From Geomonas paludis (lineage in GTDB: Bacteria > Desulfobacterota > Desulfuromonadia > Geobacterales > Geobacteraceae): a stretch of DNA of 64,000 bases. The notes under the pieces are model-generated. The model searched no databases. It saw only the letters and a program-made list of their open reading frames with translations, and was not told where the DNA came from. This document shows positions 27,670-37,745 of this stretch, piece by piece (the stretch's first letter is position 1; every line of letters begins with the position of its first letter). Both the position numbers and the translations under genes were made by a program. The stretch spans positions 1 to 64,000 of the forward strand of contig NZ_BLXY01000012.1 in assembly GCF_014193585.1 (NCBI RefSeq), given 5' to 3'.

Positions 27670-28436
27670 CCCAGGTAAGGTGCCAGGACCTGCAGCGAGC
27701 TCTCCAGGTGCGGCGTGCTGTGGGATTCGATGGTGTAGGCGGCGTCCGGCGCGTACCGCTCCATCAGTTTGAAGAACAACCCGAAGTCGATGGCGCCTTC
27801 GCCCGGGGGTGCATGGTCGTCCCTGGTGCCGCTGTTGTCATGGATGTGCACCTCCCTGATCCACGACCCCAGCGCCTCGAACCACTCCTCCATCCCCACC
27901 CGCTTGAAAAGATTCCAGTGTCCCACGTCGAAGCAGTGCCCGAAGGAAGGATCCTGCACCGCCTCGAAGAGCGCCTTCAGGGTCGACGGCTCCTCCTCGA
28001 AAATGTTTTCCACCGCGACCACGGTGCCGATCTCCCTGGTGCGCCGCAACACCTCCCGCCAGGCGGCGACGCTCAATTCGAGCCACTGCCCCTGCGCCTC
28101 CCCGTAACGCCAACGGTCGAAACCCGGGTGAAACACCATCACCTCCGGGCGCAGCACTGCGGCGGCGTCCAGCACCTGGCCGAAGCGGTGCATGGTCGCG
28201 TCGCGCAGCATCCGCTCCAACGAGCCAGGGTTCAGGTCCATGAACGGCGCGTGGATGGTGCAGGAAAGCCCCTCCCCGGCCAACGCCCGCGCGGTTTCTG
28301 CCAACTGCGCCGGAGTGGCCGCGTCGAGCGCGTCCGCGGAGAGGTAGATCTCCGGGTTCAGCTTGCGCTCCAGGATGAAGGGGAGATGCTCGCCGATCTG
28401 GCTGTACGGGACGTGGACGAAGACTCGTTTACTCAT
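27666..28436 (-). CDS. Sugar phosphate isomerase/epimerase family TIM-barrel protein
   Basis: A 256-residue AP-endonuclease-2/xylose-isomerase-like TIM barrel. Likely metal-site residues lie in VVAVENIFEEEPSTL, GHCFDVGHWNLF, EVHIHDNSGTRDDH and YTIESHS. Members catalyse isomerisation or epimerisation, or act as endonuclease IV relatives. The substrate is unknown. It overlaps the upstream K+ channel gene by 8 bp, so the two are probably co-transcribed, although no functional link is obvious. Confidence 0.82.
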   Translation of the reverse strand: MSKRVFVHVPYSQIGEHLPFILERKLNPEIYLSADALDAATPAQLAETARALAGEGLSCTIHAPFMDLNPGSLERMLRDATMHRFGQVLDAAAVLRPEVMVFHPGFDRWRYGEAQGQWLELSVAAWREVLRRTREIGTVVAVENIFEEEPSTLKALFEAVQDPSFGHCFDVGHWNLFKRVGMEEWFEALGSWIREVHIHDNSGTRDDHAPPGEGAIDFGLFFKLMERYAPDAAYTIESHSTPHLESSLQVLAPYLG

Positions 28437-29481
28437 CTTTTTTCCTGTGTTTTTTGATCAATTCCTCGGCGCAGCTGTCGCAGCGGACCAGCTGGTCCAG
28501 CTTCTGGATCGCCGCCGGTTCTCCCAGCACGATCAGCGTGTCGTGCGCCTCGATCTTGGTGTGGGACTCGGGGTTGAAGACCATTTTGCCGGTCTGCTTC
28601 TTGACCCCGACGATGATGACCCCGGTTTCCTTGCGGAAGCCGGAGCTGGCCAGCGTCTCGCCGATGAAGCCGGAATGGGGAGGGATCAGGATCTCCTCCA
28701 TCTGCAGCTCCATGTGCTCGCGGCCGGTGGCGATCTCGATGAAATCGACCACGGTGGGGCGCAGGATCGCCTGGGCCATGCGCGAGCCGCCGATCAGGTA
28801 GGGCGAAACGACCTTGTTGGCGCCGGCCCGCTTCAGCTTGATCTCGCTCCCCTCCTCGCCGGCGCGGGCCAGGATGAAGAGGTCGGGGTTCAGCCCCCGC
28901 GCCGTCAGGGTGATATAGACGTTCTCGGTGTCGGAGGTGACCACCGAGATCAGCCCCTTGGCCTTCTTGATGCCCGCCCTCAGCAGCACGTCGTCGATGG
29001 TGGCGTCGCCGGGCAGGAACAGGTAGCCGTGACCGTCCTGCTCCATCTGGGCGATCATCTCGACGTCCTTCTCAACCACCACGAAGGGGAGCGGCTTGGC
29101 CGAGAACTCCTTGCAGATCAGCGAGCCGATGCGCCCGAAACCGCAGATGATGTAGTGCCCGTCCAGGGCGGCAATCGCCTTTTCCACCTTTTTCCTCCCG
29201 ATGATGCGCTGAAACTGCCCCTCGAACATGATCTGGGCCAGGCTGCCGACGATGTAACCGATGACGCCCACCCCGAAGAAGATCAGCATCATGGTGAAGA
29301 CCTTGCCGACGTGGCTCAGGTCGTGGACCTCGCGGAAACCGACCGTGCCCAGGGTGATCACCGTCATGTACAGGGCGTCGAGCAGGCTCCACCCCTCCAG
29401 CGTCATGTAGCCGCAGGTCCCGACGGTGAGCAGTAGCAGCAGCACACAAATTGAGATCTTGAAATGGCGTACCGGGTCCAT
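28429..29481 (-). CDS. RCK-gated potassium channel (GsuK-like)
   Basis: A 350-residue two-helix K+ channel subunit. TM1 is at about residues 8-27, the pore loop filter is TLGTVGF (about 43-49), and TM2 is about 58-82. A Rossmann RCK domain follows (GHYIICGFGRIGSLIC; nucleotide site FVVVEKD), then a TrkA-C domain (residues ~255-335). The Geobacter sulfurreducens homologue GsuK has the same layout and is gated by nucleotides and ions. No internal Met start of the free RCK domain is obvious. A short C-terminal tail has CDSC. It is divergent from the GntR regulator. Confidence 0.9.
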   Translation of the reverse strand: MDPVRHFKISICVLLLLLTVGTCGYMTLEGWSLLDALYMTVITLGTVGFREVHDLSHVGKVFTMMLIFFGVGVIGYIVGSLAQIMFEGQFQRIIGRKKVEKAIAALDGHYIICGFGRIGSLICKEFSAKPLPFVVVEKDVEMIAQMEQDGHGYLFLPGDATIDDVLLRAGIKKAKGLISVVTSDTENVYITLTARGLNPDLFILARAGEEGSEIKLKRAGANKVVSPYLIGGSRMAQAILRPTVVDFIEIATGREHMELQMEEILIPPHSGFIGETLASSGFRKETGVIIVGVKKQTGKMVFNPESHTKIEAHDTLIVLGEPAAIQKLDQLVRCDSCAEELIKKHRKKDE

Positions 29482-29574
29482 AGCTAAACTCCCTCAGCGT
29501 CGCAACATACAGAGCGAGTCGGGAGATTACAAGCTTTTTCATGTGCAACCCCACAATTCTGAAGAGGGAAGTTC

Positions 29575-29602
29575 TTGACAATCTTTGGATACTGTATACA
29601 AT
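29575..29602 (+). promoter_or_regulatory. Sigma-70 promoter with embedded GntR/FCD-type palindrome
   Basis: TTGACA (29575-29580) is 16 nt from TACAAT (29597-29602). The palindrome TGTATACA (29593-29600) overlaps the -10 box, in the context ACTGTATACAAT that resembles FCD-family GntR operators. This predicts autorepression of the downstream regulator. Confidence 0.7.
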
Positions 29603-29626
29603 ACGGCGATCATTGAAGGGGGCCGC

Positions 29627-30319
29627 ATGAAGAAGAACGTTGAGAAGCACCTTACCCTTAGAGAACGGATACTTGAGACCATCCGCGACGCCATCATGTC
29701 GGGAGCCCTCAAGCCGGGAGAAAAGGTAGCTGAGCCCGAACTCGCAGCCCGCTTCGGCATCAGCCGCACCCCGATCCGGGAAGCGTTCCGCCAGTTGGAA
29801 TCGGAAGGGTATCTCTCCGTCATACCGCGCAAGGGAGCGCTGGTCGCCAGCTTTTCCGCCAAGGATGTCGAAGAGTTCTACGCCATCAAGAGCATCCTCG
29901 AAGGCTACGCCGCCCGCAAGGCGTGCAGCCTGCTCAGCACCAGGGAAATCAACAAGCTGGAAGCGATCAACGAGAAGTTGCGCGAGATCGCCGCGGAAGG
30001 GGACGTGCGCCACTTCTTCAAGGTGCACAACAGCTTCCACGACCTCTTCATCAAGGGCGCCGGCAACGAGAAACTGCACGACATGATCGCCCAGTTGCTC
30101 AAGAAATTCCAGCGCCTGCGCCTGGCTTCGCTGATGAAGCCGGGTCGGATGCAGCTCTCGGTGGAGGAGCACGAGAAGATCATCGAAGCCTTCCGCAAGC
30201 GCGATCCGGTGATGGCAGAGATGCTGGTGCAGAAAAACGCCGAGTACGGCGGCAAGGTCCTCATCGAGGAAGACACCGCAGCCGCAGAAGCCTGGACCAG
30301 CAAAGGGCTCGATCTCTAA
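29627..30319 (+). CDS. GntR-family regulator with FCD domain
   Basis: A 230-residue regulator with an N-terminal winged helix (LRERILETIRDAIMSGALKPGEKVAEPELAARFGISRTPIREAFRQLESEGYL) and a C-terminal all-helical FCD ligand domain (residues ~75-215; EEFYAIKSILEGYAARKA, EHEKIIEAFRKRD). FCD regulators usually sense organic acids and control catabolic genes. No catabolic operon is adjacent, so the target is unknown. The start at 29627 follows AAGGGGG; an upstream ATG at 29585 lies inside the promoter. Confidence 0.9.
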   Translation: MKKNVEKHLTLRERILETIRDAIMSGALKPGEKVAEPELAARFGISRTPIREAFRQLESEGYLSVIPRKGALVASFSAKDVEEFYAIKSILEGYAARKACSLLSTREINKLEAINEKLREIAAEGDVRHFFKVHNSFHDLFIKGAGNEKLHDMIAQLLKKFQRLRLASLMKPGRMQLSVEEHEKIIEAFRKRDPVMAEMLVQKNAEYGGKVLIEEDTAAAEAWTSKGLDL

Positions 30320-30330
30320 AACTTCAAGAA

Positions 30331-30369
30331 GGTCCCCGTTTGGACCACAGGCGCGGGGCCTGTCTTTTC
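30331..30369 (+). terminator. Probable terminator after the GntR gene
   Basis: GGTCCCCG (30331-30338) pairs with CGGGGCC (30354-30360), one bulge, followed by TGTCTTTTC. It lies 11 nt after the stop codon. Confidence 0.6.
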
Positions 30370-30543
30370 TCAGGTTTGCGGTGCCGGCGCACGTGCCCGG
30401 CATTGCCACGCCGCCCTATCATTTCGTCCGCCCCCCTCCTCTTGTTCCTGCCAACCACGCTACCCGCTCACCCATGACCTATTCAAGCTCCACCGTCCAC
30501 TGTAATCCATGACGGTCTTTCGCCAGTAAAGTCCCCCGCGGGA

Positions 30544-30573
30544 GGGGACTGGCTCCGCCAGGTGCCTGTCCCC
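30544..30573. repeat. REP-like palindrome (family 1), single copy
   Basis: A full palindrome, GGGGACTGGCTCCG with its complement CAGGTGCCTGTCCCC, immediately left of the 128-bp duplicated element. From 30370 to 30543 no gene or clear signal was recognised. Confidence 0.7.
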
Positions 30574-30580
30574 TTAGGGC

Positions 30581-30708
30581 TTTGATCTCGTTCCCAAGGT
30601 CCACCTTGGGAACGCAAAGCCTCTCGGAAGCTCCAACTTCCCTCGGATGCAAAGCTGGAGCTTTCCGCCATATAGGGTTCCCAAGCTGGAGCTTGGGAAC
30701 CAGGAAAA
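30581..30708. repeat. 128-bp palindromic element, copy A
   Basis: A second copy of the same length lies at 51661-51788, with only about six substitutions between them. Each has three internal hairpins: GTTCCCAAGGT/ACCTTGGGAAC, AGCTCCA/TGGAGCT (copy A arms) and GTTCCCAAGCT/AGCTTGGGAAC. The whole unit begins and ends with matching arms. It is probably a miniature mobile element. Similar sequences are known as dispersed repeats in many bacteria and are often misread as small ORFs. Confidence 0.85.
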
Positions 30709-30723
30709 GCTCCACCGCAGGAG

Positions 30724-30852
30724 GGGGACTGGCTCCGCCAGGTGCCTGTCCCCTTAGAGCTTCAGGTGCCTGCCCCTTAGGGCTTGGGTAAGTGGGGCTA
30801 AGCGGAATGGGGCGTTCCGCTAGAGGGACAGGCACCTTACGGAGCCTGTCCC
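30724..30852. repeat. Composite REP pair (family 1, BIME-like)
   Basis: Opposed palindromes at 30724-30753 and about 30824-30852 share the GCGTTCCGCTAGA spacer end with the 7.2 and 43.6 kb copies. The inner spacer holds an extra partial repeat (CAGGTGCCTGCCCC). Confidence 0.75.
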
Positions 30853-30963
30853 TTCCGCCACGTCCCCTCTCTCCACCACTTCTCAAGCTGTGGTTTTTCT
30901 TTGCCTCATCGCTCGCTTTGCGCTAAATTAGCGCGTTGCCATTTCATTGGAGAGGGAGGCGCC

Positions 30964-32352
30964 GTGCAGCAGCTGAAAATGATCCCGAAAGTGGACCGGG
31001 TACTGGAATGGGAGGCGGTGCGCGCACTGCTCGCAAACCACCCGAGGGAGCTGGTCCTCAAGGCGGTGCGGCTGGTACTGGACCGGCTCAGAAGCGGCGC
31101 CCGCGCCGGCGGCCTGAGCGATGCGGCCTTCGGCGAAGCCGCAGTATGCGCCGAAGTGGCGCGCGAGCTGCGGCTGCTGATCCAGCCCAGCCTGAAACGG
31201 GTCATCAACGGTTCCGGCATCGTGATCCACACCAACCTCGGACGCTCCATTCTCCCCGAGGCGGCGCGCGAGGCGCTGAACACGATCGCCTTTTCCTATT
31301 CCAATCTCGAGTTCAACCTCGACGAGGGTGTGCGCGGCAGCCGCTACAGCCACGTCGAGGCACTGCTGTGCGAGCTGACCGGCGCCGAAGCGGCCATCGT
31401 GGTCAACAACAACGCCGCCGCCGTGCTGCTCACGCTGAGCGCCATGGCGGCGGGGCGCGAGGCCGTGGTGTCGCGCGGCGAACTGGTGGAAATCGGCGGC
31501 TCCTTCCGGATCCCGGAGGTCATGAAGCTTTCCGGCGTGACGCTGAAGGAGGTCGGCACCACCAACCGGACCCATGCCAAGGACTACCTGGGCGCGGTCA
31601 ACGAAAACACCGCCGTTTTCCTCAAGGTGCACTGCAGCAACTTCGCCGTGCTCGGCTTCACCAAGGAGGTGACCGCCGAGGAGATGGTCGAACTGGGCCG
31701 GCAGGCGGGCGTGCCCGTGCTGGCCGACATGGGGAGCGGCAACCTGGTCGATCTCTCCAACCGGCTCCCCTGCCCCGAGCCCACCGTCCAGGACTTCGTC
31801 CGCGCCGGGGTCGACGTGATCACCTTCAGCGGCGACAAGCTCCTGGGCGGCCCGCAGGCCGGCATCATCGTGGGCAAAAAGCCGTTCATCGAGGCCATGA
31901 AGAAGCACCAGCTTTTGCGCGCGCTCAGGATGGACAAGCTGACCCTGGCCAGCCTGGAGGCGACGCTCGCCCTGTACCGCGACGAGATGGTCGCGCTCAA
32001 GGAAGTGCCTACGCTACGCATGCTGACCGCCACCCTCCCCGAGCTCACCGCCCGGGCCAAGAAGATCGCCGGCCGGCTGCGTCACCGTACGCCGGACGCC
32101 GTCAACTTCAAACTCAGCGAGGGATTCTCCCAGGCCGGCGGTGGCACGCTGCCGCTGTTGAACCTCCCCACCATGCTGATCGAGGTCGCGGTGGAGGGGC
32201 TCACCCCCAACGACATCGAGGCGAGGCTGCGCGGCATGGAGATCCCCGTGATCGGTCGCATCAACAGGAACGCCTTCCTGCTCGACCCGAGGACCCTGCA
32301 GGACGCCGATCTCGACGACCTTGCCGCCGCCCTGAGCGCCCTGGCAGCCTAA
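30964..32352 (+). CDS. selA: L-seryl-tRNA(Sec) selenium transferase
   Basis: A 462-residue PLP enzyme that converts seryl-tRNA(Sec) to selenocysteyl-tRNA(Sec). The PLP lysine is Lys292 in FSGDKLLGGPQAG. Other SelA blocks are INGSGIVIHTNLGRSIL, YSNLEFNLDEGVRGSR, AIVVNNNAAAVLL and ADMGSGNLVD. The GTG at 30964 was chosen because GAGAGGGAGG precedes it and the resulting length equals that of E. coli SelA (463). selB and tRNA-Sec, usually adjacent, are not in this window; ispD follows instead. Confidence 0.95.
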   Translation: MQQLKMIPKVDRVLEWEAVRALLANHPRELVLKAVRLVLDRLRSGARAGGLSDAAFGEAAVCAEVARELRLLIQPSLKRVINGSGIVIHTNLGRSILPEAAREALNTIAFSYSNLEFNLDEGVRGSRYSHVEALLCELTGAEAAIVVNNNAAAVLLTLSAMAAGREAVVSRGELVEIGGSFRIPEVMKLSGVTLKEVGTTNRTHAKDYLGAVNENTAVFLKVHCSNFAVLGFTKEVTAEEMVELGRQAGVPVLADMGSGNLVDLSNRLPCPEPTVQDFVRAGVDVITFSGDKLLGGPQAGIIVGKKPFIEAMKKHQLLRALRMDKLTLASLEATLALYRDEMVALKEVPTLRMLTATLPELTARAKKIAGRLRHRTPDAVNFKLSEGFSQAGGGTLPLLNLPTMLIEVAVEGLTPNDIEARLRGMEIPVIGRINRNAFLLDPRTLQDADLDDLAAALSALAA

Positions 32353-32368
32353 GCCTCCTCCGTCCACA

Positions 32369-32404
32369 TCCCCTCTCCCTCTGGGAGAGGGCCAGGGTGA
32401 GGGC
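32369..32404. repeat. REP-like hairpin (family 2), single
   Basis: CCCCTCTCCCTCTGGGAGAGG with the family tail GGTGAGGGCG, between selA and ispD. Confidence 0.65.
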
Positions 32405-32539
32405 GTGCCGTTGATTCGAGATCGGGTAGACGCACCAGTGACAGCGCCAACTTTGGTCATATTTAACTGGTTTTTTCACAGCCAAACTGTATAATTCGGC
32501 GATTTCCCCCTCAGGGCGCCCGCTTTTAACGAGGTAACT

Positions 32540-33235
32540 TTGGCCAGAACATTCGCGCTCATCCCCGCCGCCGGCATGGGCAAGAGGATGGGGGCAGGCT
32601 CCAACAAGCAGTACCTCATGCTGGACGGCATGCCGATCCTCGCCCGCACCGTGCAGACCTTCCAGGAAGCCGCCTGCATCGACGCGATCTATCTCATCTC
32701 GCCGGAACAGGAGATCCCGTTCTGCCGCAGCGAGGTGGTCGAGCGCTACGGTTTCACCAAGGTGCGCGCCATCGTGCCCGGCGGCAGCGAGCGGCAGCAC
32801 TCGGTGTACAACGGTCTGCGCGCCATCGACGACATCGAGCCCGAAGACATCGTGCTGATCCACGACGGGGTGCGCCCCTTCGTCTCGGTGCAGATGCTCG
32901 AAGATGCCGTCGCGGCAGCCCGCGAGGCCGGCGCCTGCGTGGTCGCCGTCCCGGTGAAGGACACGGTGAAGGTGGTGCGTGAAGGGGTGGTAGCCGCCAC
33001 GCCGCCGCGGGAAACGCTCTGGCTCGCCCAGACGCCGCAGGGTTTCCGCTACGGCCTGATCCGTGCCGCCCACGACCAGGCCGCCGCCGCAGGATTCCTG
33101 GGGACCGACGACGCATCGCTCATGGAATGGCAGGGGCAGCCGGTCCGGGTGGTGCAGGGCGACTACCGCAACATAAAGATCACCACGCCCGAGGACATGA
33201 TCCTCGCCGAGGCGTTTTTGAAGGAGAAGAACTGA
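32540..33235 (+). CDS. ispD: 2-C-methyl-D-erythritol 4-phosphate cytidylyltransferase
   Basis: A 231-residue MEP-pathway enzyme that couples CTP to methylerythritol phosphate. Motifs are the nucleotide-binding [45 protein letters not shown], and [19 protein letters not shown]. The start is TTG with GAGG upstream. The ispF start codon follows one nt after the ispD stop, so the pair is coupled. Confidence 0.96.
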   Translation: MARTFALIPAAGMGKRMGAGSNKQYLMLDGMPILARTVQTFQEAACIDAIYLISPEQEIPFCRSEVVERYGFTKVRAIVPGGSERQHSVYNGLRAIDDIEPEDIVLIHDGVRPFVSVQMLEDAVAAAREAGACVVAVPVKDTVKVVREGVVAATPPRETLWLAQTPQGFRYGLIRAAHDQAAAAGFLGTDDASLMEWQGQPVRVVQGDYRNIKITTPEDMILAEAFLKEKN

Positions 33236-33236
33236 C

Positions 33237-33713
33237 ATGATGCGCATCGGACACGGCTACGACGTACACCGACTTGTGGAGGGGCGCAAACTGATCCTGG
33301 GAGGGGTCGAGGTCCCCTACGTCAAGGGGCTCCTGGGGCATTCTGACGCTGACGTGCTGCTGCACGCCATCTCCGATGCCATCCTGGGCGCCATCGGCGA
33401 GGGTGACATCGGCAAGCACTTCCCCGACACCGATCCCGCCTACAAGGGGGCCGACAGCCGGAAGCTCCTGCGCCACGTGATGGATCTCGCCGAGCGCAAG
33501 GGATACCGGATCGGCAACGTCGACGCCACCATCGTGGCCCAGCGTCCCAAGCTCGCCCCCTTCATCCAGCAGATGAGGCAGAACATCGCCGAGACGCTGG
33601 GCACCGAGGAGGACCGGGTCAACGTCAAGGCGACCACCACCGAAGAGCTCGGCTTCGCCGGCCGGGGCGAAGGGATCGCCGCCTATTCGGTGGCGCTGTT
33701 GGCAAAGAAGTAA
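33237..33713 (+). CDS. ispF: 2-C-methyl-D-erythritol 2,4-cyclodiphosphate synthase
   Basis: A 158-residue trimeric zinc enzyme of the MEP pathway. [18 protein letters not shown] holds the DxH metal ligands. [19 protein letters not shown] and [11 protein letters not shown] are diagnostic, and [28 protein letters not shown] ends the protein. There are two adjacent ATG codons (33237 and 33240); which one is used cannot be told. Confidence 0.97.
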   Translation: MMRIGHGYDVHRLVEGRKLILGGVEVPYVKGLLGHSDADVLLHAISDAILGAIGEGDIGKHFPDTDPAYKGADSRKLLRHVMDLAERKGYRIGNVDATIVAQRPKLAPFIQQMRQNIAETLGTEEDRVNVKATTTEELGFAGRGEGIAAYSVALLAKK

Positions 33714-33732
33714 GAAACGGGTTTAGCCTGTA

Positions 33733-33845
33733 CCCTCGCCCCCCGGGAGAGGGTGGCCGAAGGCCGGGTGAGGGCGCTGCCACAGCGTGACCCCATCCTC
33801 AAGGAGACACCCCTCACCCCGACCCTCTCCCAGAGGGAGAGGGAG
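33733..33845. repeat. REP-like element (family 2), two hairpins
   Basis: Opposed hairpins CGCCCCCCGGGAGAGGG and CCCTCTCCCAGAGGGAGAGGG with GGCCGGGTGAGGGCGCTGCC between them. The left hairpin lies just after the ispF stop. Confidence 0.7.
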
Positions 33846-33920
33846 GCAACACAGCTGCCATTTGTTAATTAATCACTCTCGCACGCCGGCCCCACCCCGG
33901 CGGCGGACAGGACACTTGAT

Positions 33921-35609
<1,689 letters not shown>

Positions 35610-35619
35610 GGCAGGGTAA

Positions 35620-35725
35620 GGGACTGGCTCCGTCAGGTGCCTGTCCCTCTAGCGGAACGCTCCATTCTGCCCCAGCCAGCTTACCCAACCCCCAAGGGGA
35701 CAGGCACCTTGCGGAGCCAGTCCCC
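35620..35725. repeat. Composite REP pair (family 1), inverted orientation
   Basis: Palindromes at 35620-35647 and 35696-35725 with the spacer beginning TCTAGCGGAACGCTCC, the reverse complement of the spacer in the other composites. The block can therefore insert either way round. It lies between glnS and cysS. Confidence 0.75.
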
Positions 35726-35777
35726 CTCCCCCTTCGCAAAGGGGGACTTCTAAAACTTTATAGAAAGAGGATCTGAC

Positions 35778-37220
<1,443 letters not shown>

Positions 37221-37260
37221 TGTAACAGGAAGGACCCGGGAAACCGGGAACTGCAGGTAT

Positions 37261-37291
37261 AAAAAAAGGCCGCTTAACGCGGCCGTTTTTT
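37261..37291 (+). terminator. Rho-independent terminator after cysS
   Basis: GGCCGC/GCGGCC (37268-37273 with 37279-37284) flanked by seven A residues and TTTTTT. It can act in both directions, so it may also end the convergent ribbon-helix-helix gene. Confidence 0.85.
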
Positions 37292-37319
37292 ATGTTTCGG
37301 CGGGGTGTTGCAAGGCGGC

Positions 37320-37499
37320 CTAGGCCGCCTTCTGGTTCATCTCGACGCTCCTGGCCTTCACGAGTTCCATCGCTTCCCTCATGATGTCGGAAACGCTTTT
37401 CTTGGTGGAGTCCATGATTGCTTCGAGGGTCTCACGCTCTGCGTCGCTGATCCTCATGGAAATGACATTGTACCTGGGGTTCTCTCTCATTCTGCCCAT
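37320..37499 (-). CDS. 59-residue ribbon-helix-helix protein
   Basis: Translated directly from the minus strand: MGRMRENPRYNVISMRIS, then DAERETLEAIMDSTKKSVSD, then IMREAMELVKARSVEMNQKAA. A basic beta-strand (RYNVISMRIS) followed by two amphipathic helices with the KSVSDIMREAM turn is the Arc/MetJ ribbon-helix-helix layout, so it probably binds DNA as a dimer. AAGGAG lies 9 nt before the chosen ATG; MRENPRYN three codons later is the alternative start. A near-consensus sigma-54 promoter lies about 52 nt upstream. No toxin gene is adjacent, so an antitoxin role is not supported. Confidence 0.8.
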   Translation of the reverse strand: MGRMRENPRYNVISMRISDAERETLEAIMDSTKKSVSDIMREAMELVKARSVEMNQKAA

Positions 37500-37550
37500 C
37501 TGCTTCTTCTCCTTGTACTGCTCAAGATTGGTGACACGATGTCTACAATA

Positions 37551-37568
37551 TTGCTATATGCGTGCCAA
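37551..37568 (-). promoter_or_regulatory. Sigma-54 promoter for the ribbon-helix-helix gene
   Basis: On the minus strand TTGGCACG-CATA-TAGCAA, with GG and GC exactly 10 nt apart. This matches the sigma-54 consensus TTGGCACG-N4-TTGCWA at all but one strongly conserved position. The predicted start is near 37541, about 42 nt before the ATG. Confidence 0.75.
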
Positions 37569-37660
37569 CCTCAAAAAAGAGCAGCCCTGCCGCGTAACCC
37601 ACTGTTTTCACGTATACCCTTAATTTTACGTTAGATATTTATAATCCAATGATGTATACA

Positions 37661-37684
37661 AAGTGCGCCACTTTTGGCACACGG
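37661..37684. promoter_or_regulatory. Palindromic site upstream of the sigma-54 promoter (putative enhancer)
   Basis: AAGTGCGC-N8-GCACACGG. It matches the palindrome AAGTGTGC-N8-GCACACTT found at the regulator's own promoter (40092-40115), with the same 8-nt spacer. It lies about 93-130 bp upstream of the sigma-54 promoter, the normal distance for an activator site. Confidence 0.6.
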
Positions 37685-37745
37685 TGCGTAATTGTGCCCA
37701 TTTGTATCATTTTGGCCACGCCGGCGTTACCGTCCGTGTGGCAAA

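Noticed and set aside
30581-30791. Small plus-strand ORF (about 69 codons) across the 128-bp element
   Set aside because: Such frames arise from the hairpin repeat itself and recur at 51.6 kb; not a protein gene.
37320-37499. The RHH protein as a toxin-antitoxin antitoxin
   Set aside because: No toxin-sized ORF lies adjacent on the same strand; the sigma-54 promoter also argues against a standard TA operon.
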